Under the pieces are notes generated by a model, which was not told where the DNA came from, made no database searches, and was given only the letters and a program-made list of their open reading frames with translations. From Rhodobacterales bacterium UBA7416 (GTDB lineage: Bacteria > Pseudomonadota > Alphaproteobacteria > Rhodobacterales > Rhodobacteraceae), in assembly GCA_002469545.1 (NCBI GenBank), contig DKMK01000086.1, positions 1 to 27,352 of the forward strand: a stretch of DNA of 27,352 nucleotides. Reading direction: 5' to 3'. The translations under genes and the position numbers were made by a program. Shown in pieces: positions 1 through 7,998 of the stretch (positions are counted from its first letter, which is position 1; each line of letters starts with the position of its first letter).

Positions 1-1059
1 CCAGACGCAACAATGATGCGCCCATCAGTGATTGTTATCGTTGACGGTGTAAAGGACGAGCTGACCATTGTAAGCCCAGCTTGGAATACGGGCGACAAGG
101 ATGCCAAAGCGGCCTATGCACAGGCCGCAGAACGCGTGTCCGCTGCGTTGCGTGACTTAGAACGCTCCCTGCCCCGAAATGGTGGTTTGGGTAACTCTCA
201 TGCTGTGGGGGAACCCATATCAAACGTTACCAAAGCACAGTATTTTGATATTGTCGCCAAGGCCAAAGATTACATCAAAGCGGGTGATATATTCCAAGTC
301 GTGCCCAGCCAGCGTTGGACCGTCGACTTTCCGTTGCCACCGTTTTCGCTGTATCGCGCGTTACGGCGCACTAATCCCTCGCCATATATGTTTTATTTCA
401 ACTTTGGTGACTTTCAAGTGACCGGCGCAAGTCCCGAAATTTTGGTTCGCGTCCAAGGTGACGAAGTAACCATTCGCCCGATTGCAGGTACACGACCACG
501 TGGCGCCACTGCTGCGTTGGACAAAGAGCTAGAATTGGATTTATTGGCTGATCAAAAAGAATTGGCCGAGCATCTGATGTTACTGGATTTGGGTCGAAAT
601 GACGTTGGACGTGTGGCCAAAATTGGCACCGTAAACCCCAATGAGCAATTCATCATTGAACGATATAGCCACGTGATGCACATCGTATCGAATGTCATTG
701 GGACATTATCTGATGATCATGATGCCCTGTCTGCATTATTGGCAGGGTTACCAGCAGGCACGGTTTCTGGTGCACCCAAAGTACGCGCAATGGAAATCAT
801 TGACGAGCTAGAGGTCGAAAAGCGCGGCGTTTATGGCGGCGGTGTGGGTTATTTTTCATCAAACGGCGATATGGATATTTGCATTGCGTTACGCACGGCC
901 GTGACCAAGCAGAATAAATTGTACATTCAAGCAGGTGGCGGTGTCGTTTATGACAGCGACCCAGAATCCGAATTCCAAGAAACCGTCAACAAATCCAAAG
1001 CATTACAAGCCGCAGCCAAGTTATCTTATCAATTTGATGATCAATCTGGCAACGGCTAA
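1..1059 (+). CDS. trpE: Anthranilate synthase component I, C-terminal part (partial at left edge)
   Basis: TrpE makes anthranilate from chorismate in the first committed step of tryptophan synthesis, using ammonia supplied by the TrpG glutaminase. The frame is open to the first base of the window, so the true start lies upstream; the ATG at 13 is internal. The roughly 350 visible residues cover the chorismate-binding fold, with the family motifs IAGTRPRG, LLDLGRNDVGRV, GTVSGAPKVRAMEII and a final YGGGVGYFSSNGDMDICIALRT-like block followed by AGGGVVYDSDPESEFQET. These are the catalytic and chorismate-contacting segments of the anthranilate synthase/PabB family. Its glutaminase partner trpG lies 1.3 kb away on the same strand, separated by an oppositely oriented gene, so trpE and trpGDC are probably separate transcripts. 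PabB or isochorismate synthase is a less likely reading given trpG, trpD and trpC nearby. Confidence 0.95.
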   Translation, partial: PDATMMRPSVIVIVDGVKDELTIVSPAWNTGDKDAKAAYAQAAERVSAALRDLERSLPRNGGLGNSHAVGEPISNVTKAQYFDIVAKAKDYIKAGDIFQVVPSQRWTVDFPLPPFSLYRALRRTNPSPYMFYFNFGDFQVTGASPEILVRVQGDEVTIRPIAGTRPRGATAALDKELELDLLADQKELAEHLMLLDLGRNDVGRVAKIGTVNPNEQFIIERYSHVMHIVSNVIGTLSDDHDALSALLAGLPAGTVSGAPKVRAMEIIDELEVEKRGVYGGGVGYFSSNGDMDICIALRTAVTKQNKLYIQAGGGVVYDSDPESEFQETVNKSKALQAAAKLSYQFDDQSGNG

Positions 1060-1071
1060 CTGGTGGCTTAT

Positions 1072-2286
1072 CTATTGAGATAACCTAATAATAGCAGAGC
1101 TAACTGGCACAAATTCAACTTTGCTCGCACCACTTGTTTCTGACCAATCTTTGATTCCTTTAATCACAGCAGGCGTTGCTGCCGCCATGATGATTGTTGC
1201 ACCGTTTTTACTGGCATCAATCGTTGCCCGATCAATCGCACGCGACACAGTTGATGAATTTGTAATCGTTTCATCTAAGTAACGACTTATCACACCACTT
1301 TGTAGACCAGCATCATGGGCGGCGTTTGATGCAGAGTTTAGCCCGCCCTTGTACGTCAATATTGCAGGTGACTCTTTTGACGCGGCTTCCAGCATAAACC
1401 CAAACAAGCGCCTATCTTTTTGCAATCGCGCAGACGGTGCGTCAACGATGGCTAACGCTTGTGGCATTGCACTAAGGTTGGCATTTACGATGTCAGCAAC
1501 CTGATCTGGCAATGTGATATCTTGGACTTGTTTTTCATTTAAGAACGCAACAACTTCAAAACCGGTTGCCCGATAATCACCTGCCACACGCCCTGCGTCA
1601 GAACGCGTGCCGTCAATTGCAAAAGCGAACGGAAATGTTTGTCGTAATAATGCAGACTGCGAAACACCCGCAGAACCAATATCAACCAAGATAATCGAAA
1701 TGAATCCTGTATCCAAATCAATTTTTGCATTCGCGTTGGCTGCAAACATTGTGGTGTCTTTTACAATGGGAGCCTCATCAACCGCGGCTGTACCGCCCGA
1801 CGAAACACTCGGAAGTCTCGAGCTCCCGCCCCCCAAAGTCAACGTGTTCCCCGTTATTTTCAAAACATTTGCCGGTTTTGGTTCTGTAACGATTGGTGAT
1901 TCCGGTTCCGTTACCTGGGAAAGATCGCCACCAACATCGGGTTCTACGATGTCTTCGATGGTGATGCCAGAAGGTTGCAATGCAGCTAAATCGTCAACCA
2001 ATGCTTGGTCATTTGATTCCGGCAATGCGCTAACGGGTGCATCCGGATCAACATCGACGCCAAGATCAATAACATCAAGTTTGGGCGCATCCCGAACCGC
2101 TATCGTGTCGATGTTTACCTTTTGTTCACTACTTTCGCTATCAGCGCTCGCTACTTTCATGTCTGTTTGCGTTGCCAATGTGTTCGAACTTGCCAGAATT
2201 GGGGACCTAATTGAAATCAATGCCAACAAGATTCCACATGCGATAATTCCAACCAAAAAGCCTAAAACCAATTTTAAAACCGACAT
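1072..2286 (-). CDS. YibQ-type divergent polysaccharide deacetylase family protein
   Basis: Resembles the divergent polysaccharide deacetylase family (YibQ, formerly DUF610), envelope proteins of unknown substrate. I chose the ATG at 2286 because AAGGGA lies 9 bases upstream and the product then opens with a clean signal anchor (MSVLKLVLGFLVGIIACGIL). An in-frame ATG at 2349 would add 21 residues but has no convincing ribosome site. After the anchor comes a long acidic, Pro/Ser/Val-rich linker of about 150 residues, then the C-terminal domain with ISIILVDIG near its start, PFAFAIDGTRSDA, a GFEVVAFLNE strand and a final ATIIMAAATPAVIKGI segment. In canonical members the first strand carries catalytic acids; here the region reads ILVDIGSAG, so catalysis is uncertain. 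It sits opposite to the trp genes and its stop is 12 bases from that of trpE. Confidence 0.75.
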   Translation of the reverse strand: MSVLKLVLGFLVGIIACGILLALISIRSPILASSNTLATQTDMKVASADSESSEQKVNIDTIAVRDAPKLDVIDLGVDVDPDAPVSALPESNDQALVDDLAALQPSGITIEDIVEPDVGGDLSQVTEPESPIVTEPKPANVLKITGNTLTLGGGSSRLPSVSSGGTAAVDEAPIVKDTTMFAANANAKIDLDTGFISIILVDIGSAGVSQSALLRQTFPFAFAIDGTRSDAGRVAGDYRATGFEVVAFLNEKQVQDITLPDQVADIVNANLSAMPQALAIVDAPSARLQKDRRLFGFMLEAASKESPAILTYKGGLNSASNAAHDAGLQSGVISRYLDETITNSSTVSRAIDRATIDASKNGATIIMAAATPAVIKGIKDWSETSGASKVEFVPVSSAIIRLSQ

Positions 2287-2356
2287 ATTGCGTTTTCCCT
2301 TACGGTATTGTGCGAACAGCACTTGACCAATCCCTACGAGTTTGCGCATTTATAGC

Positions 2357-2386
2357 TTGAAAACAAGGGATAAACACCCCTAAAAT
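2357..2386 (+). promoter_or_regulatory. Possible sigma70-type promoter for trpGDC-moaC-moeA
   Basis: TTGAAA at 2357-2362 and TAAAAT at 2381-2386 are separated by 18 bases, a fair match to a housekeeping promoter. It would start transcription about 12-15 bases before the trpG ATG at 2407. This is an inference from consensus only. It would explain how trpG and the genes after it are expressed even though the yibQ-like gene separates them from trpE on the other strand. Confidence 0.35.
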
Positions 2387-2406
2387 CATACGAGTTGGGA
2401 CGGCCA

Positions 2407-2988
2407 ATGCTGCTACTGATAGATAACTACGATAGTTTTACTTACAATTTGGTTCACTACCTTGGCGAATTGGGTGCCGAAGTGGTTGTGAAACGCAATG
2501 ACGAGCTGAACGTTCAAGAGGCAATGGGTCTAAACCCATCTGCAATTATGTTGTCCCCCGGCCCATGTGATCCAGCGCAGGCCGGCATTTGTTTGGCATT
2601 GACCAAAGCCGCCGCAGAAACAAAAACGCCCCTGATTGGCGTGTGTTTAGGGCACCAAGCCATCGGTGAAGCATTCGGTGGCAAAGTCGTGCGTTGCGGT
2701 GAAATTGTTCATGGTAAAATGGGCACGATGCATCACACAGGCAAAAGCCTGTTCAAAGATTTACCCAGCCCATTTGAAGCAACACGTTATCATTCCTTGA
2801 TTGTAGAACGCGAAACCCTGCCCGATTGTTTAGAAGTCACGGCCGAGCTGGAAGATGGCACCATCATGGGATTGCAACACAAGACATTGCCAATCCACGG
2901 TTGCCAATTCCATCCAGAAAGCATTGCATCCGAACATGGGCATAAAATGCTGCAAAACTTCCTTGATTGCGTAAAGGTGCCTGCATGA
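2407..2988 (+). CDS. trpG: Anthranilate synthase component II (glutamine amidotransferase)
   Basis: Class I glutamine amidotransferase subunit that releases ammonia from glutamine for TrpE; in many bacteria the same protein also serves folate synthesis as PabA. The ATG at 2407 gives the canonical opening MLLLIDNYDSFTYNL; a TTG at 2395 would add four residues without parallel in the family. At 193 residues it has normal length. The catalytic triad is visible: nucleophile Cys80 in GVCLGHQ, and His169 and Glu171 in HPES. The oxyanion-loop motif LSPGPCDP lies at about residues 49-56. The stop codon overlaps the trpD start (ATGA), so the two are translationally coupled. Confidence 0.96.
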   Translation: MLLLIDNYDSFTYNLVHYLGELGAEVVVKRNDELNVQEAMGLNPSAIMLSPGPCDPAQAGICLALTKAAAETKTPLIGVCLGHQAIGEAFGGKVVRCGEIVHGKMGTMHHTGKSLFKDLPSPFEATRYHSLIVERETLPDCLEVTAELEDGTIMGLQHKTLPIHGCQFHPESIASEHGHKMLQNFLDCVKVPA

Positions 2989-4001
2989 GTGATGCGTTAA
3001 AACCATTAATCGCCGCTGCTGTAGACGGCCCATTAAGCCGCACACAAGCCGAGCAAGCGTTCAACATCATTATGAATGGTGAGGCCACACAAGCCCAAAC
3101 TGGTGGTTTATTGATGGCCCTGCGCACGCGCGGTGAAACGATTGATGAATATGCCGCTGCCGCAACTGTGATGCGCGCGAACTGTGTGCCCGTGAATGCG
3201 CCCGCAGGCACGATGGATATTGTTGGCACTGGTGGTGATGGCAAAAACATCTTTAACATATCCACGGCTTGCGCCCTTGTCGCCGCTGGCGCGGGTGTAC
3301 CGATTGCAAAACACGGCAATCGAAGCTTGTCATCGAAATCTGGCTCTGCCGATGCGCTGACGTTGTCTGGTGTGAATGTGATGATCCCAGCGGATGTTGC
3401 GCAACGCGCATTGGATCAAGCAGGTATCTGCTTTATGATGGCACCAATGCATCACCCAGCAATGAAACATGTTATGCCCGCACGCATCGAGTTGGGGACG
3501 CGCACTATTTTTAACATTCTTGGCCCGCTAACCAATCCCGCTGGCGTCAAACGCCAACTTACAGGCGCATTCTTACGCGAACTTATTCACCCAATGGCAC
3601 AAGTGTTACAGCAACTTGGCTCGGAAAAAGCATGGCTGGTGCATGGATCAGATGGCACAGACAAATTATCCATTTCTGGCAAATCATGGGTTGCTGCACT
3701 GGAAGACGGAAAAATCACCGAACGTGAAATCCATCCCGAAGACGCAGGCCTGCCCGTGCATGATTTCGCCCAAATCGTTGGCCGCGACCCAGAATATAAT
3801 GCAGCCGCGATGCGCGCCGTTTTGGATGGCGAAAAATCCGCCTATCGCGACTCTGTGTTGCTCAACACATCCGCTGCATTGGTTATCGCTGATAAAGCCG
3901 CAGATCTGAAAGAAGGCGTTGAAATCGCATCTGAAAGCATTGCGAGCGGCGCGGCAAAAGAAAAATTAAGCCTTTTGGCGCAAATTACGACAGAGGCATA
4001 G
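2985..4001 (+). CDS. trpD: Anthranilate phosphoribosyltransferase
   Basis: Transfers the phosphoribosyl group from PRPP to anthranilate, the second dedicated step of tryptophan synthesis. The ATG at 2985 overlaps the trpG stop by the ATGA arrangement and begins MSDALKPLIAAAVDGPLS; an upstream in-frame start at 2967 would extend into trpG and is not needed. The 338-residue length matches the family. The PRPP-binding glycine loop DIVGTGGDGKN is followed by NIST, and KHGNRSLSSKSGSAD provides the anthranilate/PRPP contact segment; later come FMMAPMHHPAMKHV and FNILGPLTNPAG, both family signatures. It ends with TAG directly before the trpC ATG, with no intergenic space. Confidence 0.96.
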   Translation: MSDALKPLIAAAVDGPLSRTQAEQAFNIIMNGEATQAQTGGLLMALRTRGETIDEYAAAATVMRANCVPVNAPAGTMDIVGTGGDGKNIFNISTACALVAAGAGVPIAKHGNRSLSSKSGSADALTLSGVNVMIPADVAQRALDQAGICFMMAPMHHPAMKHVMPARIELGTRTIFNILGPLTNPAGVKRQLTGAFLRELIHPMAQVLQQLGSEKAWLVHGSDGTDKLSISGKSWVAALEDGKITEREIHPEDAGLPVHDFAQIVGRDPEYNAAAMRAVLDGEKSAYRDSVLLNTSAALVIADKAADLKEGVEIASESIASGAAKEKLSLLAQITTEA

Positions 4002-4805
4002 ATGGCTGATATTCTCGAAAAAATCAAAGAATACAAATTAGTAGAGGTCAAAGCTGCCAAATCAGCCCTGCCCTATAATGATCTTGAAGACATGGCAAAA
4101 GAGGCTGATGCAACGCGCGGTTTTGCCGATGCATTATATACAGCCTGTAAAACAGGCTACGGGCTGATCGCCGAAATCAAGAAGGCCAGCCCATCCAAGG
4201 GCCTGATCCGCCCTGACTTTAATCCACCCGCACTGGCAGAAGCTTATCAAACGGGTGGTGCGACATGTTTATCCGTTCTGACAGACACCCCATCATTCCA
4301 AGGTGCACCAGAGTTTTTGATGCAGGCGCGTGCGGCATGTGATCTGCCGGCATTGCGCAAAGATTTCATGTACGACACATATCAAATCGCTCAAGCACGT
4401 GCATGGAATGCCGATTGTATTTTGATCATTCTGGCATCTGTTTCTGATGCCCAGGCCCAAGAACTGGAAGCATGTGCATTTGAATGGGGCATGGATGTAT
4501 TATTGGAAGTGCACAATCGCGAAGAGTTGGATCGCGCATTGGAATGCAAATCTCCTCTGCTAGGTATCAACAACCGTAATTTGAAAACGTTTGATGTGAC
4601 ATTGGACACCACACGTGAATTATCCAATCATGTGCCATCTGATCGCCATATGGTGACCGAAAGTGGCATTTTCACACCCGACGACATGGCCCAAATGGCC
4701 GCTGTTGGCGCACGCAGTTTCCTGATCGGCGAAAGTTTAATGCGCCAAGATGATGTTGCTGGTGCCACCAAAACCCTGCTTTCTAACCCCGTAAAGGCCA
4801 CATAA
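4002..4805 (+). CDS. trpC: Indole-3-glycerol phosphate synthase
   Basis: Closes the indole ring from carboxyphenylaminodeoxyribulose phosphate. It is a 267-residue TIM barrel, the expected length for a monofunctional TrpC. The motif IAEIKKASPSKG at about residues 56-67 contains the catalytic Glu and Lys on barrel strand 1; LRKDFMYDTYQ, LLEVHNREEL, GINNRNLKTF and VTESGI mark the later strands, and GARSFLIGESLM forms the phosphate site. No TrpF domain is fused, so phosphoribosylanthranilate isomerase must be encoded elsewhere. The start abuts the trpD stop and the stop overlaps the next start (TAATG), so it lies within a coupled operon. Confidence 0.96.
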   Translation: MADILEKIKEYKLVEVKAAKSALPYNDLEDMAKEADATRGFADALYTACKTGYGLIAEIKKASPSKGLIRPDFNPPALAEAYQTGGATCLSVLTDTPSFQGAPEFLMQARAACDLPALRKDFMYDTYQIAQARAWNADCILIILASVSDAQAQELEACAFEWGMDVLLEVHNREELDRALECKSPLLGINNRNLKTFDVTLDTTRELSNHVPSDRHMVTESGIFTPDDMAQMAAVGARSFLIGESLMRQDDVAGATKTLLSNPVKAT

Positions 4806-5281
4806 TGCCAAAGTTGAGCCATTTTGATGATCAAGGTCAGGCACATATGGTTGATGTGTCGGACAAAGATGTGACATCTCGCATCGCCACCGCCAGGGGG
4901 CGTATAGTGATGAACCCCGAAACTTTGGCGATGATCATGGATGGTTCCGCCAAAAAGGGCGATGTTCTGGGCGTGGCGCGTTTGGCGGGCATCATGGGCG
5001 CGAAAAAGACACCAGACTTGATCCCGCTTTGTCATCCCTTGCCGATTACCAAAGTGACGGTCGATCTAACACCAATTCCCACTGATAATGCGGTGGAAAT
5101 AGAGGCAACGGTCAAGACGACAGGCCAAACGGGCGTCGAAATGGAAGCATTGACGGCCGTAAACGTGGCCGCGTTGACAGTTTATGACATGGTCAAAGCG
5201 GTGGATAAAACCATGATCATCACCGATGTGCGCGTCACCTTGAAAGACGGCGGAAAATCGGGTCGTTTGGTTGCCAAATGA
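4805..5281 (+). CDS. moaC: Cyclic pyranopterin monophosphate synthase
   Basis: Converts the MoaA product into cyclic pyranopterin monophosphate in molybdenum cofactor synthesis. The 158 residues are full length. Family motifs are LIPLCHPLPITKV (active-site His and Lys region), TGQTGVEMEALTAV, and near the end YDMVKAVDKTM followed by KDGGKSG, which carry the conserved Asp and Lys residues. It starts inside the trpC stop (TAATG) and its TGA overlaps the moeA ATG. This trpC-moaC-moeA succession joins an amino-acid pathway to a cofactor pathway in one transcript and is a common arrangement in Rhodobacteraceae. Confidence 0.96.
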   Translation: MPKLSHFDDQGQAHMVDVSDKDVTSRIATARGRIVMNPETLAMIMDGSAKKGDVLGVARLAGIMGAKKTPDLIPLCHPLPITKVTVDLTPIPTDNAVEIEATVKTTGQTGVEMEALTAVNVAALTVYDMVKAVDKTMIITDVRVTLKDGGKSGRLVAK

Positions 5282-6462
5282 TTACGGTTGAACAGGCCCT
5301 GACATACGTCCTTGATCTGGTTTCACCACTGGATACCGAAGTTATTCCACTTGCCAACGCTGGTGGCCGCATTTTGGCCCAATCCGTGTCAGCCACACGT
5401 GATCAGCCACCATTTTCATCCTCCGCAATGGATGGATACGCCGTTCAATCCGATGATCTAACAGCAGGTGCTGTCCTGAACGTCATTGGCACATCCGCAG
5501 CAGGTGCTCGATTTGATGGTATGGTCAGTGCGGGAAATGCCGTGCGTATTTTCACAGGCGCACCTGTTCCCGAAGGTGCCGATCGCATCCTGATCCAAGA
5601 AGATTGCCAGCGCATTGGCGATGCAATTACCGTTGGCGGTGATTTGGACAAATCCACATACATCCGCCCTGCTGGTGGCGACTTCAAAGTCGGCGACGAA
5701 ATGACAGCGCCACAATCCTTGGGATCGTCCGAAGTGTCATTGTTGGCGGCCATGAACATCCCATACGTTACCGTATACCGCAAACCAGTTATTGCACTGA
5801 TCGCGACAGGTGATGAATTGGTAACCGTTGGCGATACCCCCAATATAGACCAGATCATTTCATCCAATAATTACGGCCTCAAGGTCATGATCGAGGCCGC
5901 AGGTGGTATTGCACGTATCCTGCCCATCGCCCGTGATACCCGCGAAGAATTGGAATGTGTTCTGGCCATGTGTTCGGATGTCGACATGATCGTCACTTTG
6001 GGCGGCGCATCCGTGGGTGATTATGATCTGGTACATTCTGTGGCGGGTGAAATGGGCATGGAAACCGCGTTTTATAAGGTGGCAATGCGCCCCGGAAAGC
6101 CATTGATGGCGGGTCGTTTGCGTGGTGTTCCAATGATCGGCCTGCCTGGCAATCCAGTCAGCGCGCTGGTTTGCGGCACTGTTTTCCTGATCCCTGCGAT
6201 AAAGGCCATGTTGGGCCTGCCTAAATCTGCAATGCCCACCCAAAACGCGACACTGTCAATTGATATCGGCCTCAATGGCCCCCGCGCGCATTATATTCGT
6301 GCCGTCACACAGATGGAAAACGGTGTCATGACCGTGCGCCCCTTTGCTCGCCAAGACAGTTCATTATTGTCCGTGTTATCCCAAGCAAACGCTTTAATGG
6401 TGCGCCAACCCAATGAACCTGCCCAAAGTTCCGGTTCATCAGTTCAAATCATCTCTTTATAA
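5278..6462 (+). CDS. moeA: Molybdopterin molybdenumtransferase
   Basis: Inserts molybdate into adenylylated molybdopterin to give the active cofactor. At 394 residues it has the usual bacterial length. The N-terminal domain shows DQPPFSSSAMDGYAV (about residues 42-56) and IFTGAPVPEGADRI. The MogA-like catalytic domain shows ATGDELV, TLGGASVGDYD and the substrate loop RPGKPLMAG followed by GLPGNPVSALV. The C-terminal beta domain closes the protein. It overlaps moaC by four bases and its TAA overlaps the next ATG by one base. No MogA or MoaB domain is fused to it. Confidence 0.95.
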   Translation: MITVEQALTYVLDLVSPLDTEVIPLANAGGRILAQSVSATRDQPPFSSSAMDGYAVQSDDLTAGAVLNVIGTSAAGARFDGMVSAGNAVRIFTGAPVPEGADRILIQEDCQRIGDAITVGGDLDKSTYIRPAGGDFKVGDEMTAPQSLGSSEVSLLAAMNIPYVTVYRKPVIALIATGDELVTVGDTPNIDQIISSNNYGLKVMIEAAGGIARILPIARDTREELECVLAMCSDVDMIVTLGGASVGDYDLVHSVAGEMGMETAFYKVAMRPGKPLMAGRLRGVPMIGLPGNPVSALVCGTVFLIPAIKAMLGLPKSAMPTQNATLSIDIGLNGPRAHYIRAVTQMENGVMTVRPFARQDSSLLSVLSQANALMVRQPNEPAQSSGSSVQIISL

Positions 6463-7217
6463 TGGATCTGGGCACCGATTTTTTTATCGTTGCGTTCATC
6501 ATGGTTTTTTTTATTGGCGTATCAAAGGCCGGATTGGCAGCTGGTTTTGGTGCATTAGGTGTCCCTGTATTTTCGATGTATATGCCCCCCGCAATGGCGG
6601 CGGGGATATTGTTACCGATTATGATTGCCATCGACACCACAAACCTGTGGAATTACCGGCACCATTTTCAACGACAATATCTGAAACTGCTGATCATGGG
6701 ATCAATGGTTGGCATCGGTTTTGGCACATTGGCATTTGGTGTCGTTCAACCCGAATGGTTACGGCTGGGCGTGGGCTGTATCGCGCTGTGGTTTTCTGCA
6801 CTCTATTTCGCGAAATCCTACCTTCCTAAACTGTCAGGAAAGATGCCTTTAAAATATGGTTTCTTCTTTGCACTCGTTTCTGGATTTACCAGCCACCTTG
6901 CCCATGCGGGCGGCCCACCGGTGCGTGCATTCTTATTGAACCAAGATCTACCCAAAAGCCAATTCATTGGCACATTTGGTTTTTTGTTCGCCTGCGTTAA
7001 CTGGATGAAAATGCCACCCTACCTATATTTTGGTCAACTGAATTGGGAAACCGCACGTATCGCCTTAATATTATCCATCGCTGTTCCTTTTGGCGTATTG
7101 GTTGGTTTGGCTGTTCACAAATCCCTGTCACAGGTGCTTTTTACTAAAATTGCATATGTTTTATTAACCCTTGCAGGCCTAAGAATGATTTACGACGGGC
7201 TAAGCATAATTCTATAA
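6462..7217 (+). CDS. Sulfite exporter TauE/SafE family permease
   Basis: A 251-residue hydrophobic protein with roughly eight predicted membrane segments, belonging to the TauE/SafE family (anion permeases linked to sulfite, sulfoacetate or other organosulfur export). The family repeat is visible in both halves: GVSKAGLAAGFGALGVP near residue 19 and the second copy as SGFTSHLAHAGGPPVRAFLL near residue 143. The ATG overlaps the moeA stop (TAATG), so it belongs to the same transcript. Many molybdoenzymes oxidise sulfite, which makes a link to moeA attractive, but that is inference and the substrate cannot be read from sequence. Confidence 0.88.
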   Translation: MDLGTDFFIVAFIMVFFIGVSKAGLAAGFGALGVPVFSMYMPPAMAAGILLPIMIAIDTTNLWNYRHHFQRQYLKLLIMGSMVGIGFGTLAFGVVQPEWLRLGVGCIALWFSALYFAKSYLPKLSGKMPLKYGFFFALVSGFTSHLAHAGGPPVRAFLLNQDLPKSQFIGTFGFLFACVNWMKMPPYLYFGQLNWETARIALILSIAVPFGVLVGLAVHKSLSQVLFTKIAYVLLTLAGLRMIYDGLSIIL

Positions 7218-7239
7218 ATTATCCGTTTGTTAATAATAT

Positions 7240-7278
7240 TTGACACAAAACAAGAACACTTGTAGAACTAAATGGAAC
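7240..7278 (+). promoter_or_regulatory. lexA promoter with overlapping LexA operator (SOS box)
   Basis: GAAC at 7254-7257 and GAAC at 7265-7268 are separated by exactly seven bases, the alphaproteobacterial LexA box GAAC-N7-GAAC. A third GAAC follows at 7275-7278 with a six-base gap. TTGACA at 7240-7245 and TAGAAC at 7263-7268 are 17 bases apart and look like the -35 and -10 elements, so the second half-site lies on the -10 element. Bound LexA would exclude RNA polymerase, giving the expected autorepression. The promoter lies between the TauE/SafE stop and the lexA start. Confidence 0.85.
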
Positions 7279-7311
7279 ATAAGAGATACATAACAGGTTC
7301 GGAGGCGAAAA

Positions 7312-7998
7312 ATGCTGACACGTAAACAACTAGATTTGCTGGAATTCATTCACAAACGTCTACATAAAGAAGGTGTTCCACCCAGCTTTGATGAAATGAA
7401 AGAAGCGTTGAATTTACGATCAAAATCGGGCATTCATCGCTTGATCACAGCCCTTGAAGAACGTGGTTTTATTCGACGCTTGGCACACCGTGCCCGTGCA
7501 ATCGAAATCCTTCGCCTTCCCGAAAGCATCGAAGGCGGTGGTTTCCAACCCCGCATCATCGAAGGCTCATTAACACCACCACCAGCAGCGGCTTTACCGA
7601 TAGAGGCGGCTAACGCCGTGACATTGCCCGTTATGGGCCGGATCGCTGCGGGTACACCGATTGAGGCAATTCAACAAGTTGCTAACAATGTGTCTGTACC
7701 CGGCGAAATGCTGAAAAATTCAGGACGTCATTACGCTTTGGAAGTCAAAGGTGATTCAATGATCGATGCTGGGATTAATGATGGCGATATCGTTGTTATT
7801 AACGAGCAAAGCGATGCTGATAACGGTGATATTGTTGTCGCATTGGTCGAAGATCAAGAAGCGACATTGAAACGCCTGCGTAAACGTGGATCAGTGATTG
7901 CCCTAGAAGCGGCGAACCCTGCATATGAAACGCGCGTTTATCGCGATGACCAAGTTAAGGTTCAGGGCAAGTTAGTTGGACTGATCCGTACATACTAA
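7312..7998 (+). CDS. lexA: SOS response repressor LexA
   Basis: Represses DNA-damage genes and cleaves itself when RecA is activated. The 228-residue protein starts with the winged-helix DNA-binding domain (MLTRKQLDLLEFIHKRL, with SKSGIHRLITALEERGFI as recognition region) typical of Alphaproteobacteria. The scissile Ala113-Gly114 lies in GRIAAGTP, and the catalytic dyad is Ser149 in GDSM and Lys187 in ATLKRL. A strong ribosome site GGAGG at 7301-7305 sits six bases before the ATG. The gene is preceded by its own LexA operator, and its stop overlaps the comEC stop by four bases tail-to-tail. Confidence 0.97.
   Translation: MLTRKQLDLLEFIHKRLHKEGVPPSFDEMKEALNLRSKSGIHRLITALEERGFIRRLAHRARAIEILRLPESIEGGGFQPRIIEGSLTPPPAAALPIEAANAVTLPVMGRIAAGTPIEAIQQVANNVSVPGEMLKNSGRHYALEVKGDSMIDAGINDGDIVVINEQSDADNGDIVVALVEDQEATLKRLRKRGSVIALEAANPAYETRVYRDDQVKVQGKLVGLIRTY

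Noticed and set aside
1068..1083. TTATCT-ATTG-AGATAA hairpin between the convergent trpE and YibQ-like genes
   Set aside because: Only six A/T-rich pairs, no T-run on either side and it overlaps the end of the YibQ-like reading frame, so it is too weak to call a terminator.
1607..2326. A 239-codon plus-strand reading frame opposite the YibQ-like gene
   Set aside because: The minus-strand gene has a good start, signal anchor and recognisable C-terminal domain; the plus-strand product is a compositional mirror with no motif.
2864..3319. A 151-codon minus-strand frame over the trpG-trpD junction
   Set aside because: It overlaps two well supported, translationally coupled genes and has no recognisable feature.
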